From: a virus
DNA: 64,000 nucleotides
Virus record (IMG/VR): IMGVR_UViG_3300031251_000017
Span: 1-64,000 of that record
Reading direction: 5' to 3' (one strand)
Every line of letters begins with the position of its first letter. Within the stretch, counting starts at the first letter, position 1. A program made the position numbers and the translations under genes. Positions 18,333-28,338 of this stretch are shown here, in pieces. Under the pieces are notes generated by a model, which had not been told where the DNA came from, did not search any database, and saw only the letters and a program-made list of their open reading frames with translations.

Positions 18333-20332
18333 TGTCGACCGAAGTGTCTCGCGAAACATCTGTTCGGCGGATCACCGCGCCGGATAACGACGCGACCTAT
18401 GTCGACCTCAAGGTTAACGACAAGATTCGCTTCATCGACCCGAAGCAGAATTATCAAGAGTGGGAGCTTTCCTTCTCGAATAACGACAACGCCGACCGAA
18501 GGGTTCATGTCGTCGAGGTCGGAGACGACAAGCTGAAAGTCGAGAGGATCGACTGGCTACAAACAATCCATTCCGATAGCGGGCACTTTCAAGAGTGGCA
18601 GTCGTCTTACGAGAACTCGGACGATCCGCCGGTCCACTTTCAAACCCACAAGCGAAAAATCTACTCGCTTAATGACGATAAGACGAAGAACGAGTCGATT
18701 TGGATCGAGGTTCAAAGGATAGACGCGATTTGGTTCAAAGACGTGCGCGGTCAAGAGCGCGTGTGGTATCTCGACTGGCCCGATCTTCAAGACGATGAAT
18801 GGGATTACAAAGACCTGTCGCAACCCGATAAGAGGTGGGACGGGACTGAGATAAATCCTCCGTGGCGTCTCGATCCATTCCAGACGATTGTCGATTGTTC
18901 CTTCGGCGCGCTATCGATGATGGTCCTCTATGGGCGGGATCAGATCGCCGCGATCCCGATGGCAAGCCTTACGAAGCCGAAGCCATCGTTCAAAACCCGA
19001 TCGAAGGTAGTCTTCGACCCGCCGCAGCATTGGTTCCCTTCTATCGGGCCGGGCTATTTTCAAGTCGCGCAAATCAAGACGGCGAAGAACATTCATGCAA
19101 TGTCAACGCAGATTGATTTTAGCGGCCAGTCCGCTCAACCCGCTTCGGATTGGTTCAAACAATACGTTTATAATACCGCTGTTTCACTTTTCTCTAATGC
19201 GAAGGCTTGCACGCCGCTCACAAGAACCGGCGTGACTCTTGATTGGGAACAAGCCGAAATAAGTCTGCATATGGAATTCGGAAATCACTTAGCGACCATC
19301 TCGGCCGCAGAGGGATTTGGATATTTGAGGTATAGCGACGGCGACATTGGCTATGGTGACGGTTCAACGTCATCATGGGACGGGTTCGGTTATGGGGTTT
19401 TTTGGAAAAGGGAGCATAGGACCGGCACTAACTTTCCGACTCCTTGGTCCGCTTGGGAATATGGATTTGGGCCTTATACCGATGCCCCTTGGTGGGTCTA
19501 TACCGGCCCCGTCATAAACGCCTCGGCGGATGGAAAAATATATAATGAGCGCGGCGATGTTTTCGCAACCGACAAAAACGGAGTGCGCCTTGTAACGGCG
19601 GGAGACACGACAAGCAGGTTGCCGGTTTATCGTCTTACTCCAGACGCGGCTGAGCAGGTTGGTGAAATCCCCATGAAGCCGGCTGCGGACCCGATTACCT
19701 ATGCGCCATTGGATGGCGCGTGGACAACTTATTTGCTGGCCTCAACTGTAGATGTAAACGGGAAGATTTCGGATGGCTGGAATAACTATGACCCATATTT
19801 CGGAACCGGAGATGTTCGGCGCGCCGTTCTAAAGCAAAACAATAAATTGGATGTTTTCAAGTCGGAGGTTAAGTCCATCACCGGAACCGACTTCGGTCTA
19901 GGAGTCGACACGCCCCCCGTTCGCATATTCAATTTTCCTTACAATATCAGCGACGACATATCGAAGACATGGGCATTTGCTGATGACGGGACCGATACAA
20001 ACGAGTTCGGTCAAACCGAGTGGACTCTGGTTCAAGGGAGTCAAGCGTCCTTTCCACTAAAGGGCGGTCATATCCTTACGCCTTACGGGAAGTTCGATGC
20101 GCCCGCCGGGAATTTCGCTTTTCAAGGATGGCTGTCTTTACATAATGGCGAGCATAATCTTCAAGCATTCATCCTGAGAAGTTCGCCATCGACGTTCAAG
20201 CGATACATCTATCTCGACGGGAAGGACTACGGCGCGAAGCTCGCCGCCGCGCTCGGATGCTCGATTGACGAAATCCGCGCCATCTATTTCGACATAAAAT
20301 CGAGCGACATCCAAAAGCTCGGGACGCGATAA
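18332..20332 (+). CDS. Large adhesion-region protein, unknown family
   Basis: A 666-residue protein of no recognised family. The N-terminal ~150 residues contain three similar blocks (NYQEWELSFSNNDNADRRVHVVEV, FQEWQSSYENSDDPPVHF and QERVWYLDW as landmarks), suggesting an internal repeat that could bind the tail tip. The middle and end are rich in aromatic residues and Gly-Tyr (FGYLRYSDGDIGYGDGSTS). From about 19100 to 20150 the DNA is visibly poorer in GC than its neighbours, which fits a recently acquired receptor-binding part. A role in host recognition is an inference. Confidence 0.5.
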   Translation: MSTEVSRETSVRRITAPDNDATYVDLKVNDKIRFIDPKQNYQEWELSFSNNDNADRRVHVVEVGDDKLKVERIDWLQTIHSDSGHFQEWQSSYENSDDPPVHFQTHKRKIYSLNDDKTKNESIWIEVQRIDAIWFKDVRGQERVWYLDWPDLQDDEWDYKDLSQPDKRWDGTEINPPWRLDPFQTIVDCSFGALSMMVLYGRDQIAAIPMASLTKPKPSFKTRSKVVFDPPQHWFPSIGPGYFQVAQIKTAKNIHAMSTQIDFSGQSAQPASDWFKQYVYNTAVSLFSNAKACTPLTRTGVTLDWEQAEISLHMEFGNHLATISAAEGFGYLRYSDGDIGYGDGSTSSWDGFGYGVFWKREHRTGTNFPTPWSAWEYGFGPYTDAPWWVYTGPVINASADGKIYNERGDVFATDKNGVRLVTAGDTTSRLPVYRLTPDAAEQVGEIPMKPAADPITYAPLDGAWTTYLLASTVDVNGKISDGWNNYDPYFGTGDVRRAVLKQNNKLDVFKSEVKSITGTDFGLGVDTPPVRIFNFPYNISDDISKTWAFADDGTDTNEFGQTEWTLVQGSQASFPLKGGHILTPYGKFDAPAGNFAFQGWLSLHNGEHNLQAFILRSSPSTFKRYIYLDGKDYGAKLAAALGCSIDEIRAIYFDIKSSDIQKLGTR

Positions 20333-20344
20333 GAAGGGCAAGCG

Positions 20345-21613
20345 ATGACAATTCTCTTTGTCGGGAGCGACGGGGCGAAGTGGGGTTCCGGCCTCGGCCG
20401 GCGCCTGACTGTCACCGAACACGACAATAACAACTGGCAATTTCTCGAACGCCTTGTCGCGCTTGAAGGCGCGACGGCTTACGCGGGGATAACCGGGTTC
20501 TCAATCACCGGCACGACCGGCGCGCCCGGCTCTAAGTTCAACGTGGATATGTCTGACGGTTCTCACTTCGGCCCGTTCGATCTCCCGGTCGCGAAGTTCA
20601 AATCGCGCGGAGCCTATGCCGGCGGCGCTTCATTTGCGGTCAACGATGTATTCACGATCAACGGGTCGCTCTATCTCGTCAACGTCCCGCACGTTTCTCC
20701 GACAGGGTTCAATCCATCTCTAAACGATGGCGCGGGCCACGACTATTATTCGGAACTCATCCCTACGCCGACCGGATCGCTCCCGACAGGTGGATCGACC
20801 GGCTACAATCTGCGCAAGCTCTCGTCGAGCAATTTTGACGTTGGATGGGCGCCGCCGCTCCCGGTCGGAGGTGCGACCGGGCAATATCTGGCGAAGAACT
20901 CAAGCACCTATTTCGACGCCGGCTGGATCACCCCGCCGAAGCATTCCCCGCCAACCGGACCCGCCGGCTATGTCCTCGGCCTTCTATCGACCGGGATCGA
21001 CGACTTCGATTGGATTCCGCCTGTCCCTCTTGGCGGTGGGACGGGCTTCGCGCTCATCAAAAACTCCGACGCTGATCTCGATTATTCGTGGGCGCTAGCT
21101 GTTCCCGCTGGCGGCGCGACAGGCTATGTGCTGACGAAGAATTCCGGCGCTGATTTCGACTACGCGTGGGCGGCGCTTCCAACTGGCGGCGGATCGGCGA
21201 CCGGGACAGTTCCTTCTGGCGGCGTGACAGGCGCTTATCTTCGTAAGTCCGATTCAGCCGATTATGCGATGGTGTGGTCAACGGACGGCGAACCGGCCCG
21301 TATCGAATCTATGTATGCGACAGGCGTTTGGATCGAGCCGCAAGATCGGGCGAAGATCATCCAATATGTCGCTGGCGATCTCACTCTCAACTTCACCGGG
21401 CCGACCGGATTCAAGGGGAACTTCGAGATTCTTTTCGCGGCTGTCGACACAACTCCCTTCAATATCCTGATGGGGACAGGCTACAAGCATTGCGGCACGG
21501 GCTTCGACACCGGGACCGTCTTCGGCGCTACCTTCATCAGTCAATTCGCTGGCGATGGCGTCTATATCTATGAGATCAACCGATACGGCCCGATCGTCGT
21601 CTTGAGCGGCTAA
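20345..21613 (+). CDS. Tail fibre with GATGxxLxKNS repeats
   Basis: A 422-residue fibre protein. Residues ~140-300 hold at least six copies of a ~27-residue repeat with the pattern P-x-G-G-(A/S/G)-T-G-x-x-L-x-K-(N/L)-S-x-x-(D/N)-(F/Y)-D-x-x-W (for example ATGYVLTKNSGADFDYAWA). Such units build triple-stranded shafts in phage fibres. The last ~100 residues form a distinct beta-rich tip with Gly/Cys (MGTGYKHCGTGFDTG). It is followed by a strong terminator, so it ends this transcription unit. Confidence 0.75.
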   Translation: MTILFVGSDGAKWGSGLGRRLTVTEHDNNNWQFLERLVALEGATAYAGITGFSITGTTGAPGSKFNVDMSDGSHFGPFDLPVAKFKSRGAYAGGASFAVNDVFTINGSLYLVNVPHVSPTGFNPSLNDGAGHDYYSELIPTPTGSLPTGGSTGYNLRKLSSSNFDVGWAPPLPVGGATGQYLAKNSSTYFDAGWITPPKHSPPTGPAGYVLGLLSTGIDDFDWIPPVPLGGGTGFALIKNSDADLDYSWALAVPAGGATGYVLTKNSGADFDYAWAALPTGGGSATGTVPSGGVTGAYLRKSDSADYAMVWSTDGEPARIESMYATGVWIEPQDRAKIIQYVAGDLTLNFTGPTGFKGNFEILFAAVDTTPFNILMGTGYKHCGTGFDTGTVFGATFISQFAGDGVYIYEINRYGPIVVLSG

Positions 21614-21640
21614 TCTCCTTTCATATCTCTGATCTTTCAG

Positions 21641-21669
21641 CCCCGCGCGGCTTTGCTGCGCGGGGTTTT
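21641..21669 (+). terminator. Rho-independent terminator after the fibre gene
   Basis: The stem CCCCGCGC (21641-21648) pairs with GCGCGGGG (21658-21665) and is followed by TTTT. Confidence 0.8.
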
Positions 21670-21719
21670 CGTTTGTGGCCGGGGGTGCCGGGGGGCGCAA
21701 CCAGCAAAAGAGAGTGCCA

Positions 21720-23723
21720 ATGGCTCGCGTCTGTCTGAACATGATCGTCAAAAACGAAAGCGCGATCATCGAGCGCTGTCTTTCTTCGGTCGTCGGGTTC
21801 GTCGATTGCTTCGTGATCGCCGACACCGGGTCGACCGACGACACAAAGGAGAAGATCACGGCCTTCTTCGAGGCGCGCGGGATTCCGGGTGAGATCGTCG
21901 ATCTCCCCTTCGAGAACTTCGAGCAGGCGCGGAACGGCGCGATCGAAGCGGCTGAGGCTTCCCTGTTCGCGTTCGATTATCTGCTCTTTATCGATGCAGA
22001 TATGGAACTCGTCGTCTCCGATCCTTCCTTGAAGGAGAAGCTCTCGCACAACTGCTATTTGGCGAAGCAGCGCAATGTGGGCGGGCTTGTCTATGACAAC
22101 GCCAGAATCGTTAAGGCGTTCGTCGGCGCGCGCTATATCGGCGTCACTCACGAATATCTCAACAGCACCGGCGAGATCGCCCGACTCCCCGAGCAGATGA
22201 TCTATTTCCGCGACTACGAAGTCGGATCGAATCGGAAGGACAAGAGCGAGCGCGACATTCGCCTCTTGAAGGCAGACCTCGCAAAGAACCCGGAGAATGG
22301 GCGGTCGCACTTCTATCTGGCTCAGACCTATTTCGAAGCCGAGAACTTCGGCAAGGCTCGCCATCACTACCAGAAGCGTCAAAAGCTCGGGGGCTTCGAC
22401 GAAGAAGTCTGGTTCGCGCAAATGTGTGAGGCGCTTTGCGACTTGAATCTTGGAGACGAAGACGCCTTCGAGATTAAGATCAAGCGTGCGTTTCAGGCGC
22501 GCCCGACGCGCGCCGAACCGCTTTGCTATCTGGCTAGGTTCTATCAGGCGAAGGGCCTAAACGATCTCGCTGCGATGGTCTGCGACGAAGGGATGTCGAT
22601 CCCGATTCCGAACGACATCCTGTTCGTCGATACGAACGTCTATGAGCGGAGCTTCAAGGAAATCTTTTCGATCGTCGGATATTATGCGCGCGATCGGAAG
22701 GGCCGGGCCTTCGATATGAACAACTGGCTCGCGCTCTCGCGTAAGGCTTCCCCGCAAGCCGCGAAGCTCGCGGGAATGAATATGCCGCCGTATCTCGCGC
22801 CGCTTTCGATCTATCTCGACTCGTGGGAAGCGAAGAAGATCGACTTCACGCCAGAAGAAGGATGGTTCGCTCTGAACCCCTCGATCGCGCGCGTCGGCGG
22901 TTATCTCGATTGCATCGTTCGCACGGTCAACTATCAAGTCGTGTGGTGCGAGAACGGCGCGGCGTATGAGACGAAAGACGATGCGCCGATCACGACGCGC
23001 AACTTCTATCTGCGCCTCGGCGACGACCTCTCGACGATCGACTGGCACGAGATTCTTCCGCCGCTCAATATGCCGGCGCGGACCGAGGCCGACCGGATTC
23101 TCGGGTTTGAAGACCTTCGCCTCGTCGAGTGGAAGGGCGAAGTCTATGTGAACGGCACTTGCCTTGAACTCGAAGAAGGCGGTCACCCGAACATGGTCCG
23201 CGCTCGCCTCAATCGAGACGGGTGGCGGCTCGAAGAACTCGCCGGCCTCATCCCCGACACGACGCCGCGCCAAGTCGAGAAGAACTGGTCGCCGTTTGTC
23301 GACGAGGGGGAGCTTCGTTACCTCTATTCCTACGGCCCGACGAAGATCGTCAACTCGGAAGGCGACACGATCGCCGTAAACGAGCCACCGATCCGCGCTT
23401 CGAGCTTCCGGGGAGGGTCGCAGCTTATTCCCTTCGAGGACGGCTGGCTGTGCTGCGTTCACGAAGTCGCGCCGAACCCGGCGACGAGATCGCGAATCTA
23501 TTCGCACCGCTTCGTTTGGTTCGATCGCGACATGGTTCTGCGTCGCGTCTCGATCCCGTTCGTCTTCGAGAAGCCGCGCTTCGAGTTCGCGGCTGGTCTC
23601 GCGTGGTCGAAGGACGGGAAAAAGCTGATCGTTTCCTACGGCGTGGACGATCGCGAGGCGTGGGTCGGATCGTTCGATGCGGCCGAGATCAGCGCCTTCC
23701 TTCTCGACGCGCTTTCATTCTAG
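21720..23723 (+). CDS. GT2 glycosyltransferase - TPR - beta-propeller (GH130-like) fusion
   Basis: A 667-residue multidomain enzyme. The start at 21720 is preferred over an in-frame GTG at 21675, which lies just beyond the terminator. Residues 1-190 are a GT2 (GT-A) domain: NMIVKNESAIIERCL, ADTGSTDDT (34-42) and the metal-binding FIDADME (90-96). Residues ~205-320 look like TPR helices (NPENGRSHFYLAQTYFEAE, then AEPLCYLARFYQAKGLNDLA). Residues ~385-660 have repeated blades resembling the GH130/GH43 five-bladed propeller: RILGFEDLRLVEW, QVEKNWSPF, YGPTKIV, RGGSQLIPF and SYGVDDREAW. It sits among fibre genes, so the acceptor may be a virion or surface glycan. Confidence 0.75.
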   Translation: MARVCLNMIVKNESAIIERCLSSVVGFVDCFVIADTGSTDDTKEKITAFFEARGIPGEIVDLPFENFEQARNGAIEAAEASLFAFDYLLFIDADMELVVSDPSLKEKLSHNCYLAKQRNVGGLVYDNARIVKAFVGARYIGVTHEYLNSTGEIARLPEQMIYFRDYEVGSNRKDKSERDIRLLKADLAKNPENGRSHFYLAQTYFEAENFGKARHHYQKRQKLGGFDEEVWFAQMCEALCDLNLGDEDAFEIKIKRAFQARPTRAEPLCYLARFYQAKGLNDLAAMVCDEGMSIPIPNDILFVDTNVYERSFKEIFSIVGYYARDRKGRAFDMNNWLALSRKASPQAAKLAGMNMPPYLAPLSIYLDSWEAKKIDFTPEEGWFALNPSIARVGGYLDCIVRTVNYQVVWCENGAAYETKDDAPITTRNFYLRLGDDLSTIDWHEILPPLNMPARTEADRILGFEDLRLVEWKGEVYVNGTCLELEEGGHPNMVRARLNRDGWRLEELAGLIPDTTPRQVEKNWSPFVDEGELRYLYSYGPTKIVNSEGDTIAVNEPPIRASSFRGGSQLIPFEDGWLCCVHEVAPNPATRSRIYSHRFVWFDRDMVLRRVSIPFVFEKPRFEFAAGLAWSKDGKKLIVSYGVDDREAWVGSFDAAEISAFLLDALSF

Positions 23724-23732
23724 GGGGATTGA

Positions 23733-24071
23733 ATGGAGATCGACCTTCGCAACGGCGCCAAGTGGGAATTCCCCCTCGAAATGGTCGATGATGTCGGCCC
23801 GGTCGTCATGACCGGGCGGGCGCTCGAATTCGAAATCTTCGACCGGAGTAATACGCTGATCGGCTTCGCGGCGACGACCGGAGCGACCGGCGGGACGCTC
23901 ACGATCAATGGATCCACGGTCGACGTTCTTATCCCGGCGGCGGTTCGCCCGGCTTTGGCGATCAATGGCCCTTTCCTGATCGCATACGGCGATCTTTTCG
24001 ACATCAGCGTGGCCGAGCGGGAATGGCTCGGGCGCGCCGAGTTCCGAATCCTTTCCGGCCCGACTCCTTAA
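23733..24071 (+). CDS. Hypothetical protein in the adhesion region
   Basis: A 112-residue beta-rich protein ([20 protein letters not shown] near the start, [19 protein letters not shown] in the middle). It looks like a small baseplate or fibre-attachment sandwich domain and lies 9 nt after the glycosyltransferase gene and 13 nt before the collagen-like gene. No family recognised. Confidence 0.5.
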   Translation: MEIDLRNGAKWEFPLEMVDDVGPVVMTGRALEFEIFDRSNTLIGFAATTGATGGTLTINGSTVDVLIPAAVRPALAINGPFLIAYGDLFDISVAEREWLGRAEFRILSGPTP

Positions 24072-24084
24072 AGCGAGGTTCGCA

Positions 24085-25182
24085 ATGGCGACTTTCCGAA
24101 TCCCGTCTCGAAAGGTCACGATCGGCGGGGCCGGGCTTCGGGGTTTTACTGGTGCGACCGGCCCGCAAGGGCTGGCTTCCACCGGCCCGACAGGCGCTCA
24201 AGGGCTATCAATCACAGGGCCGACCGGGGCGCCCTCGACTATTCCGGGGCCGACAGGATCGCCGGGAACCTCGATCGTCGGGCCGACAGGATCACCGGGC
24301 GCGACGGGGGCCTCATTCACAGGGCCTACGGGGGCCGCTGGTAGCCTTGGGCCGACAGGCGCAACGGGTATAGCGGGCCAGTCCTTTACCGGCCCCACGG
24401 GCGCTGCTGGCGCGTCTGTGACCGGGCCGACAGGGGCGCAGGGCAATTCGATCACCGGGCCGACCGGCGCGCCAACGGCGGTCATTATCTCGGCGACGAT
24501 GCCGACCGGGATCGGCGCGGGTCAGGAATGGTGGAACACCAGCGACGGCAAGAAATATATCTACTTCAATGACGGCGACTCTTCGCAATGGGTAGAAGAC
24601 TGCTATCCGCTGATCGGTCCCACCGGCCCGACCGGGGGAGGCGGGGGAGGCGGCGCGATCTACGCGACGGGCGCCGCCCCTACCGGAGCGGCCGACAATT
24701 CGCTTTGGTTTAACACCGTCGATGGCGTCCTCTATGTCCGATATAACGATGGCGACTCGACCCAGTGGGTTCAGAGCGATTTCTATGCGGGGATCGGGCC
24801 GACCGGACCTTCTGGAGGGCCGACCGGACCGACAGGATTTGGCTTCACCGGCCCTACTGGCGCGGCTTCCACCGTGCCGGGGCCGACAGGCCCGGCGGGA
24901 TCAGTCGGCGGCGCGACGGGATCGGTTCAACTCGACTTCGGATCGACGCCGACCGACTTCGCTTCCCTCGCGGTAACGGACACCGGAGTCGCTACGGGGT
25001 CGCAGCTTTCGGCTTGGCTCGTCGCGACTCCGACCGCCGATCACTCAGCCGACGAACACGTCGTCGAGAATCTCAAGGTCATGGCCGGAAATATCGCTTC
25101 CGGCACCGGCTTCACGATCTACGGACTCGCGACGCTCGGCCGCGTGTCGGGCAAGTTCTCCGTGCAATGGAAAAGGGTTTAA
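24085..25182 (+). CDS. Collagen-like tail fibre protein
   Basis: A 365-residue protein dominated by Gly-X-Y triplets, mostly GPT and GAT (residues ~12-130, ~185-195 and ~250-280), which form collagen-type triple helices in phage fibres. Two copies of a small globular module interrupt the repeats: [19 protein letters not shown] and [19 protein letters not shown], each ending SQWV. The C-terminal ~90 residues form a beta-rich tip ([15 protein letters not shown]). Thr in the Y-position could be glycosylated; a glycosyltransferase gene is two genes upstream. Confidence 0.85.
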   Translation: MATFRIPSRKVTIGGAGLRGFTGATGPQGLASTGPTGAQGLSITGPTGAPSTIPGPTGSPGTSIVGPTGSPGATGASFTGPTGAAGSLGPTGATGIAGQSFTGPTGAAGASVTGPTGAQGNSITGPTGAPTAVIISATMPTGIGAGQEWWNTSDGKKYIYFNDGDSSQWVEDCYPLIGPTGPTGGGGGGGAIYATGAAPTGAADNSLWFNTVDGVLYVRYNDGDSTQWVQSDFYAGIGPTGPSGGPTGPTGFGFTGPTGAASTVPGPTGPAGSVGGATGSVQLDFGSTPTDFASLAVTDTGVATGSQLSAWLVATPTADHSADEHVVENLKVMAGNIASGTGFTIYGLATLGRVSGKFSVQWKRV

Positions 25183-25185
25183 GAC

Positions 25186-26610
25186 ATGGGCATCCAAGTT
25201 CAAGGCGGAACTTCCGGCCAGACGGCAGACGTTGACTCGACCTCGAAGGGCCTAATCGTCCAGCAGCCGAAGACGCTCGCGCAAGCTGGCTTCGGCCTTA
25301 TGGCCGGCCAGATCGACGCCGGCTCGATAACCGGTAACGCGCTCAACCGAAACGTGATGATCTCGCCCGGCAACCGACTTGAGATGTCGATGGTCTCGCC
25401 GCTGTTCTCGGACACGTTCAACTACGCGGCGCAAGACTCGGGTCGATGGAACGTCGCACTCACGACCTTTACGGCTTCCTACGCCGCCGGCTTCTTGACG
25501 CTCAACAGTGGATCGGTGACGACCGCTTCGGCGACGGCGATGATGCGCTCTTATTGGCAGCATCCGATCCCGACCGAAGGCGCTCTCGTCTTCCGCATGT
25601 TCGGATTCCAGACGCAAGTCGCGCAAGCGAACTGCACGACAGAGTTCGGCTTCTTCTTCGCGACCGGCACAGCGGCGCCGACCGATGGCGTCTTCTTCCG
25701 CTTTGACGCGACCGGCACTCTCAAAGCGGTCATCAACTATAACGGCACGGAAGTGACGAGCGCGGCGCTGACCGCTCCGGCAAACGGCGTCATCTCGCGC
25801 TGGAATATCGTCCTCGACGAGACCCACGCCGAGTTCTGGATCAACGGCGTCCTCTATGCCTCGATCTCGGCTCCGACCTCGACCGGCCAGCCGCTCATGC
25901 ACGCCTCGGTTCAGGCCGCCGCGCGCATGTATCACGCCGGCTCGGTGCCTTCGGTCGCTAACCAGTTGAAGATTTCCGACATCGACGTTTGGTCTACGGA
26001 CGGCAATCTGAACAAGCCCTTCAATATCCAGCGCGCCGAGCAGGGCCTTATGGCCTATCAAGGCGTCGCCGGCATGACGATGGGGTCGACGGCGCTTTAT
26101 GCGAACTCGGCGAACCCGAGCGCCGCTGTCCCGACGAACACGACCGCCGCGCTCGGCTCGGGCCTTGGCGGGCAGTTCTGGGAGACGGCTTCCCTCGCGG
26201 TCAATACGGACGGCGTGATTTCGTCTTACCAAGTCCCGGCCGACACCGTGAACATTTCCGGTCGCAAGCTCGTCATTACCGGCGTCCGCTGGAGTAGCAT
26301 CGTCCAGACGGTCCTCGCAGGCGGGCCTTTCGTCTACCAGCATGGCCTCGCGTTCGGTCACACGGCGGTCTCTCTGGCGACGGCCGAAGCGGCGGCTGCA
26401 AAGGCCCCGCGTCGTCTCGCGCTCGGCGTCTCGACGTTCGCGGCGGCGGCGGCTGTTGGATCGCTCGGCGCGAATATCACCGCGCAGTTCGCCTCGCCGA
26501 TTGTCGTCAACCCCGGCGAGTTCATCGCGACCTTCGTCAAAAATATGGGCACGGTCGGCACTTCCGGCACGATCCACCACTCGATCAACTTCGAGGGCTA
26601 CTGGTCTTAA
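25186..26610 (+). CDS. Adhesion-region structural protein with lectin-like domain
   Basis: A 474-residue protein. The N-terminus (GIQVQGGTSGQTADVDSTSKGL) and hydrophobic Ala/Gly-rich stretches resemble phage tail-surface proteins. Residues ~70-230 read as a concanavalin-like sandwich: LFSDTFNYAAQDSGRWNV, GALVFRMFGFQTQ, ISRWNIVLDETHAEFWINGVLYAS (landmarks). The C-terminal half is Ala-rich with beta strands. It likely binds host or particle glycans. It is followed by a hairpin with a UUCG tetraloop. Confidence 0.6.
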   Translation: MGIQVQGGTSGQTADVDSTSKGLIVQQPKTLAQAGFGLMAGQIDAGSITGNALNRNVMISPGNRLEMSMVSPLFSDTFNYAAQDSGRWNVALTTFTASYAAGFLTLNSGSVTTASATAMMRSYWQHPIPTEGALVFRMFGFQTQVAQANCTTEFGFFFATGTAAPTDGVFFRFDATGTLKAVINYNGTEVTSAALTAPANGVISRWNIVLDETHAEFWINGVLYASISAPTSTGQPLMHASVQAAARMYHAGSVPSVANQLKISDIDVWSTDGNLNKPFNIQRAEQGLMAYQGVAGMTMGSTALYANSANPSAAVPTNTTAALGSGLGGQFWETASLAVNTDGVISSYQVPADTVNISGRKLVITGVRWSSIVQTVLAGGPFVYQHGLAFGHTAVSLATAEAAAAKAPRRLALGVSTFAAAAAVGSLGANITAQFASPIVVNPGEFIATFVKNMGTVGTSGTIHHSINFEGYWS

Positions 26611-26618
26611 TCGAAGCG

Positions 26619-26640
26619 GCGCGCGGCTTCGGCCGCGCGC
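26619..26640 (+). terminator. GC-rich hairpin with TTCG loop
   Basis: GCGCGCGGC (26619-26627) pairs with GCCGCGCGC (26632-26640) around TTCG. The tail is TTCCCCC rather than a T run, so termination would be weak; RNA 3'-end stability is an alternative role. Confidence 0.5.
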
Positions 26641-26671
26641 TTCCCCCGTCGCATGAATCGGAGATTAAAAG

Positions 26672-27319
26672 ATGGCGATCAATTTCCCCTCGTCGCCCTC
26701 GGATGGGCAAATCTACACCGACACGACGAGCGGGAACGCCTATCGCTATAATGCGGCTATTGGCGCATGGAAGATCAGCGCGGCGGCGATTTCTGGCGCT
26801 CTTGTTTTGCTAGAGCAGCACACCGCGTCTAATTCGGCTTCCCTTGATTTCACTTCGTGCTTCACGTCGGCCTATGACAGATACGTGATCGAGTTGATCT
26901 CGATGGTGGTCGGGACTAACGCCGCCTCATTAGGTATACAGGTATCAACGGATGGTGGAGCGAGCTTCATCGCCGGGACAAATTATTTTTGGAGTTACTA
27001 CGCCACCTTAGTGGGGGGCGCCTCGTCGGGCGGCGGAGGCGCTGGATCTACGTCAAGGATGCAGCTATTCGAGCCGCTCCTAAGTTCAGCAACTCCGAAC
27101 TTCTCTGCAACATTGGAATTCTTCGACCCGCTGAACGCAAGCGTGAAGAAAATTCTTACTGGTAGAGGACAAGGGATATTCTCCACCGACCTCGGCCTTT
27201 ACGGCTTCCAAATCTACGGGTTTTACAATGCCGCAGCGGCGGTAAACGCCATAAGGATTGCGCCATCGAGCGGCGTCATCGCGTCTGGAGTCGCGCGCGT
27301 TTACGGCGTCGCTAAGTAA
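26672..27319 (+). CDS. Putative tail fibre / receptor-binding protein
   Basis: A 215-residue protein whose first ~32 residues (NFPSSPSDGQIYTDTTSG, then YRYNAAIGAWK) form a particle-attachment module shared with the next gene. The remaining part is beta-rich and Ser/Gly-rich (GGASSGGGGAGSTS around 120) and ends in VARVYGVAK. Shared heads with different tails are typical of exchangeable receptor-binding proteins. GC content falls toward the middle of the gene. Confidence 0.6.
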   Translation: MAINFPSSPSDGQIYTDTTSGNAYRYNAAIGAWKISAAAISGALVLLEQHTASNSASLDFTSCFTSAYDRYVIELISMVVGTNAASLGIQVSTDGGASFIAGTNYFWSYYATLVGGASSGGGGAGSTSRMQLFEPLLSSATPNFSATLEFFDPLNASVKKILTGRGQGIFSTDLGLYGFQIYGFYNAAAAVNAIRIAPSSGVIASGVARVYGVAK

Positions 27320-27330
27320 AGGGGCCAAGA

Positions 27331-28323
27331 ATGAATTTTCCCTCGTCGCCCACTAACGGCCAGACTTACACCGATCCGACCTCGGGGAATGTCTATCAGT
27401 TCGCCTCGACTCCCGGCGTCTGGAGATCGCTTGGTCAGACGCCTTCTGTGGGGCCGACCGGGTGGACCGGGCCAACTGGCCCCGGAGGTGGGCCAACGGG
27501 ACCGACAGGAGCGGCGGCGAGCAATCTGATCGTTCTTTCGGCTGACACCACCTATTATGTCCGGCAAGACGGCAGCAATTCGAATAGCGGCCTTGCGAAT
27601 AATTCCGGCGGCGCGTTTCAGACTCTCGCCTATGCAATGCTGTATATGTATAAGATCAACGCTAATAATTACGCGGTGCAGATCAAAGTCGCAGACGGGC
27701 ATTGGACAGAGAAGACGGTTACTCAGACATACTTTTCCGGGGTTATCGCGCCGCCCGTTCGGCCGATCAATGCGTCCAAGTTCGAGATCGTCGGAAACGA
27801 AGCCACGCCAGACAATTGCTTCCTAGACGCCACGACCGCTGGCGCGGACGCCGGTCTCACTATCGCCGGCAATGTCATCGTGGACAGGTTCTCCGGGTTC
27901 AAGGTTTCTTCGGGGTATGCCGGGATAGAGATGCACCTTTATGCGTCTCTCAACGTGATCGAGAATATCAACTTCATTGATTGCCCGATTGTGCTAGTGG
28001 CGGATCACTACTGCTATATCGAGGCGTTCTATAATAATATCTATGTCGGAGGGACGATCAGTCGCTTTGCGTGGATCGACTTCTATTCGACCGTCTGGAA
28101 CTTCTTCCCCACGGCTTTGCCGGGGCTGGTCATGACCGACAAATCACTCCTACTTCGCTTCTGGTCTCAGACGAATTTCTATCTCTACAGTCCCGAGAAT
28201 TGCACGCCTGATCCGGCGTCAACGAAATACACCGTCCAGAAGTTCTCGTGGTTTAACAGCTATGGGCAAGGCGGGATCGGGACTAACGCCGGGTCGGCTG
28301 ACGCGACTTGTCTCATCACGTAG
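27331..28323 (+). CDS. Putative beta-helix tailspike
   Basis: A 330-residue protein. Residues 1-35 repeat the attachment module of the preceding gene (NFPSSPTNGQTYTDPTSG). A short collagen-like stretch follows ([20 protein letters not shown], ~46-65), then TYYVRQDGSNSNSGLANNSG, the usual entry into a right-handed beta-helix in tailspikes. Asn-rich rungs continue to the end. A depolymerase or lyase activity is possible, but no catalytic residues can be named. The gene is poorer in GC than its surroundings. Confidence 0.65.
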   Translation: MNFPSSPTNGQTYTDPTSGNVYQFASTPGVWRSLGQTPSVGPTGWTGPTGPGGGPTGPTGAAASNLIVLSADTTYYVRQDGSNSNSGLANNSGGAFQTLAYAMLYMYKINANNYAVQIKVADGHWTEKTVTQTYFSGVIAPPVRPINASKFEIVGNEATPDNCFLDATTAGADAGLTIAGNVIVDRFSGFKVSSGYAGIEMHLYASLNVIENINFIDCPIVLVADHYCYIEAFYNNIYVGGTISRFAWIDFYSTVWNFFPTALPGLVMTDKSLLLRFWSQTNFYLYSPENCTPDPASTKYTVQKFSWFNSYGQGGIGTNAGSADATCLIT

Positions 28324-28338
28324 TAGGAGCGACCGAAG

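Noticed and set aside
24130-24480. Regular short repeats that could suggest a CRISPR array
   Set aside because: The repeats are 9-bp multiples that translate to Gly-Pro-Thr collagen triplets; there are no constant repeats with unique spacers.
25252-26580. A 442-codon minus-strand frame
   Set aside because: Lies wholly opposite the lectin-like structural gene; the Arg-rich translation is typical of antisense frames in GC-rich DNA.
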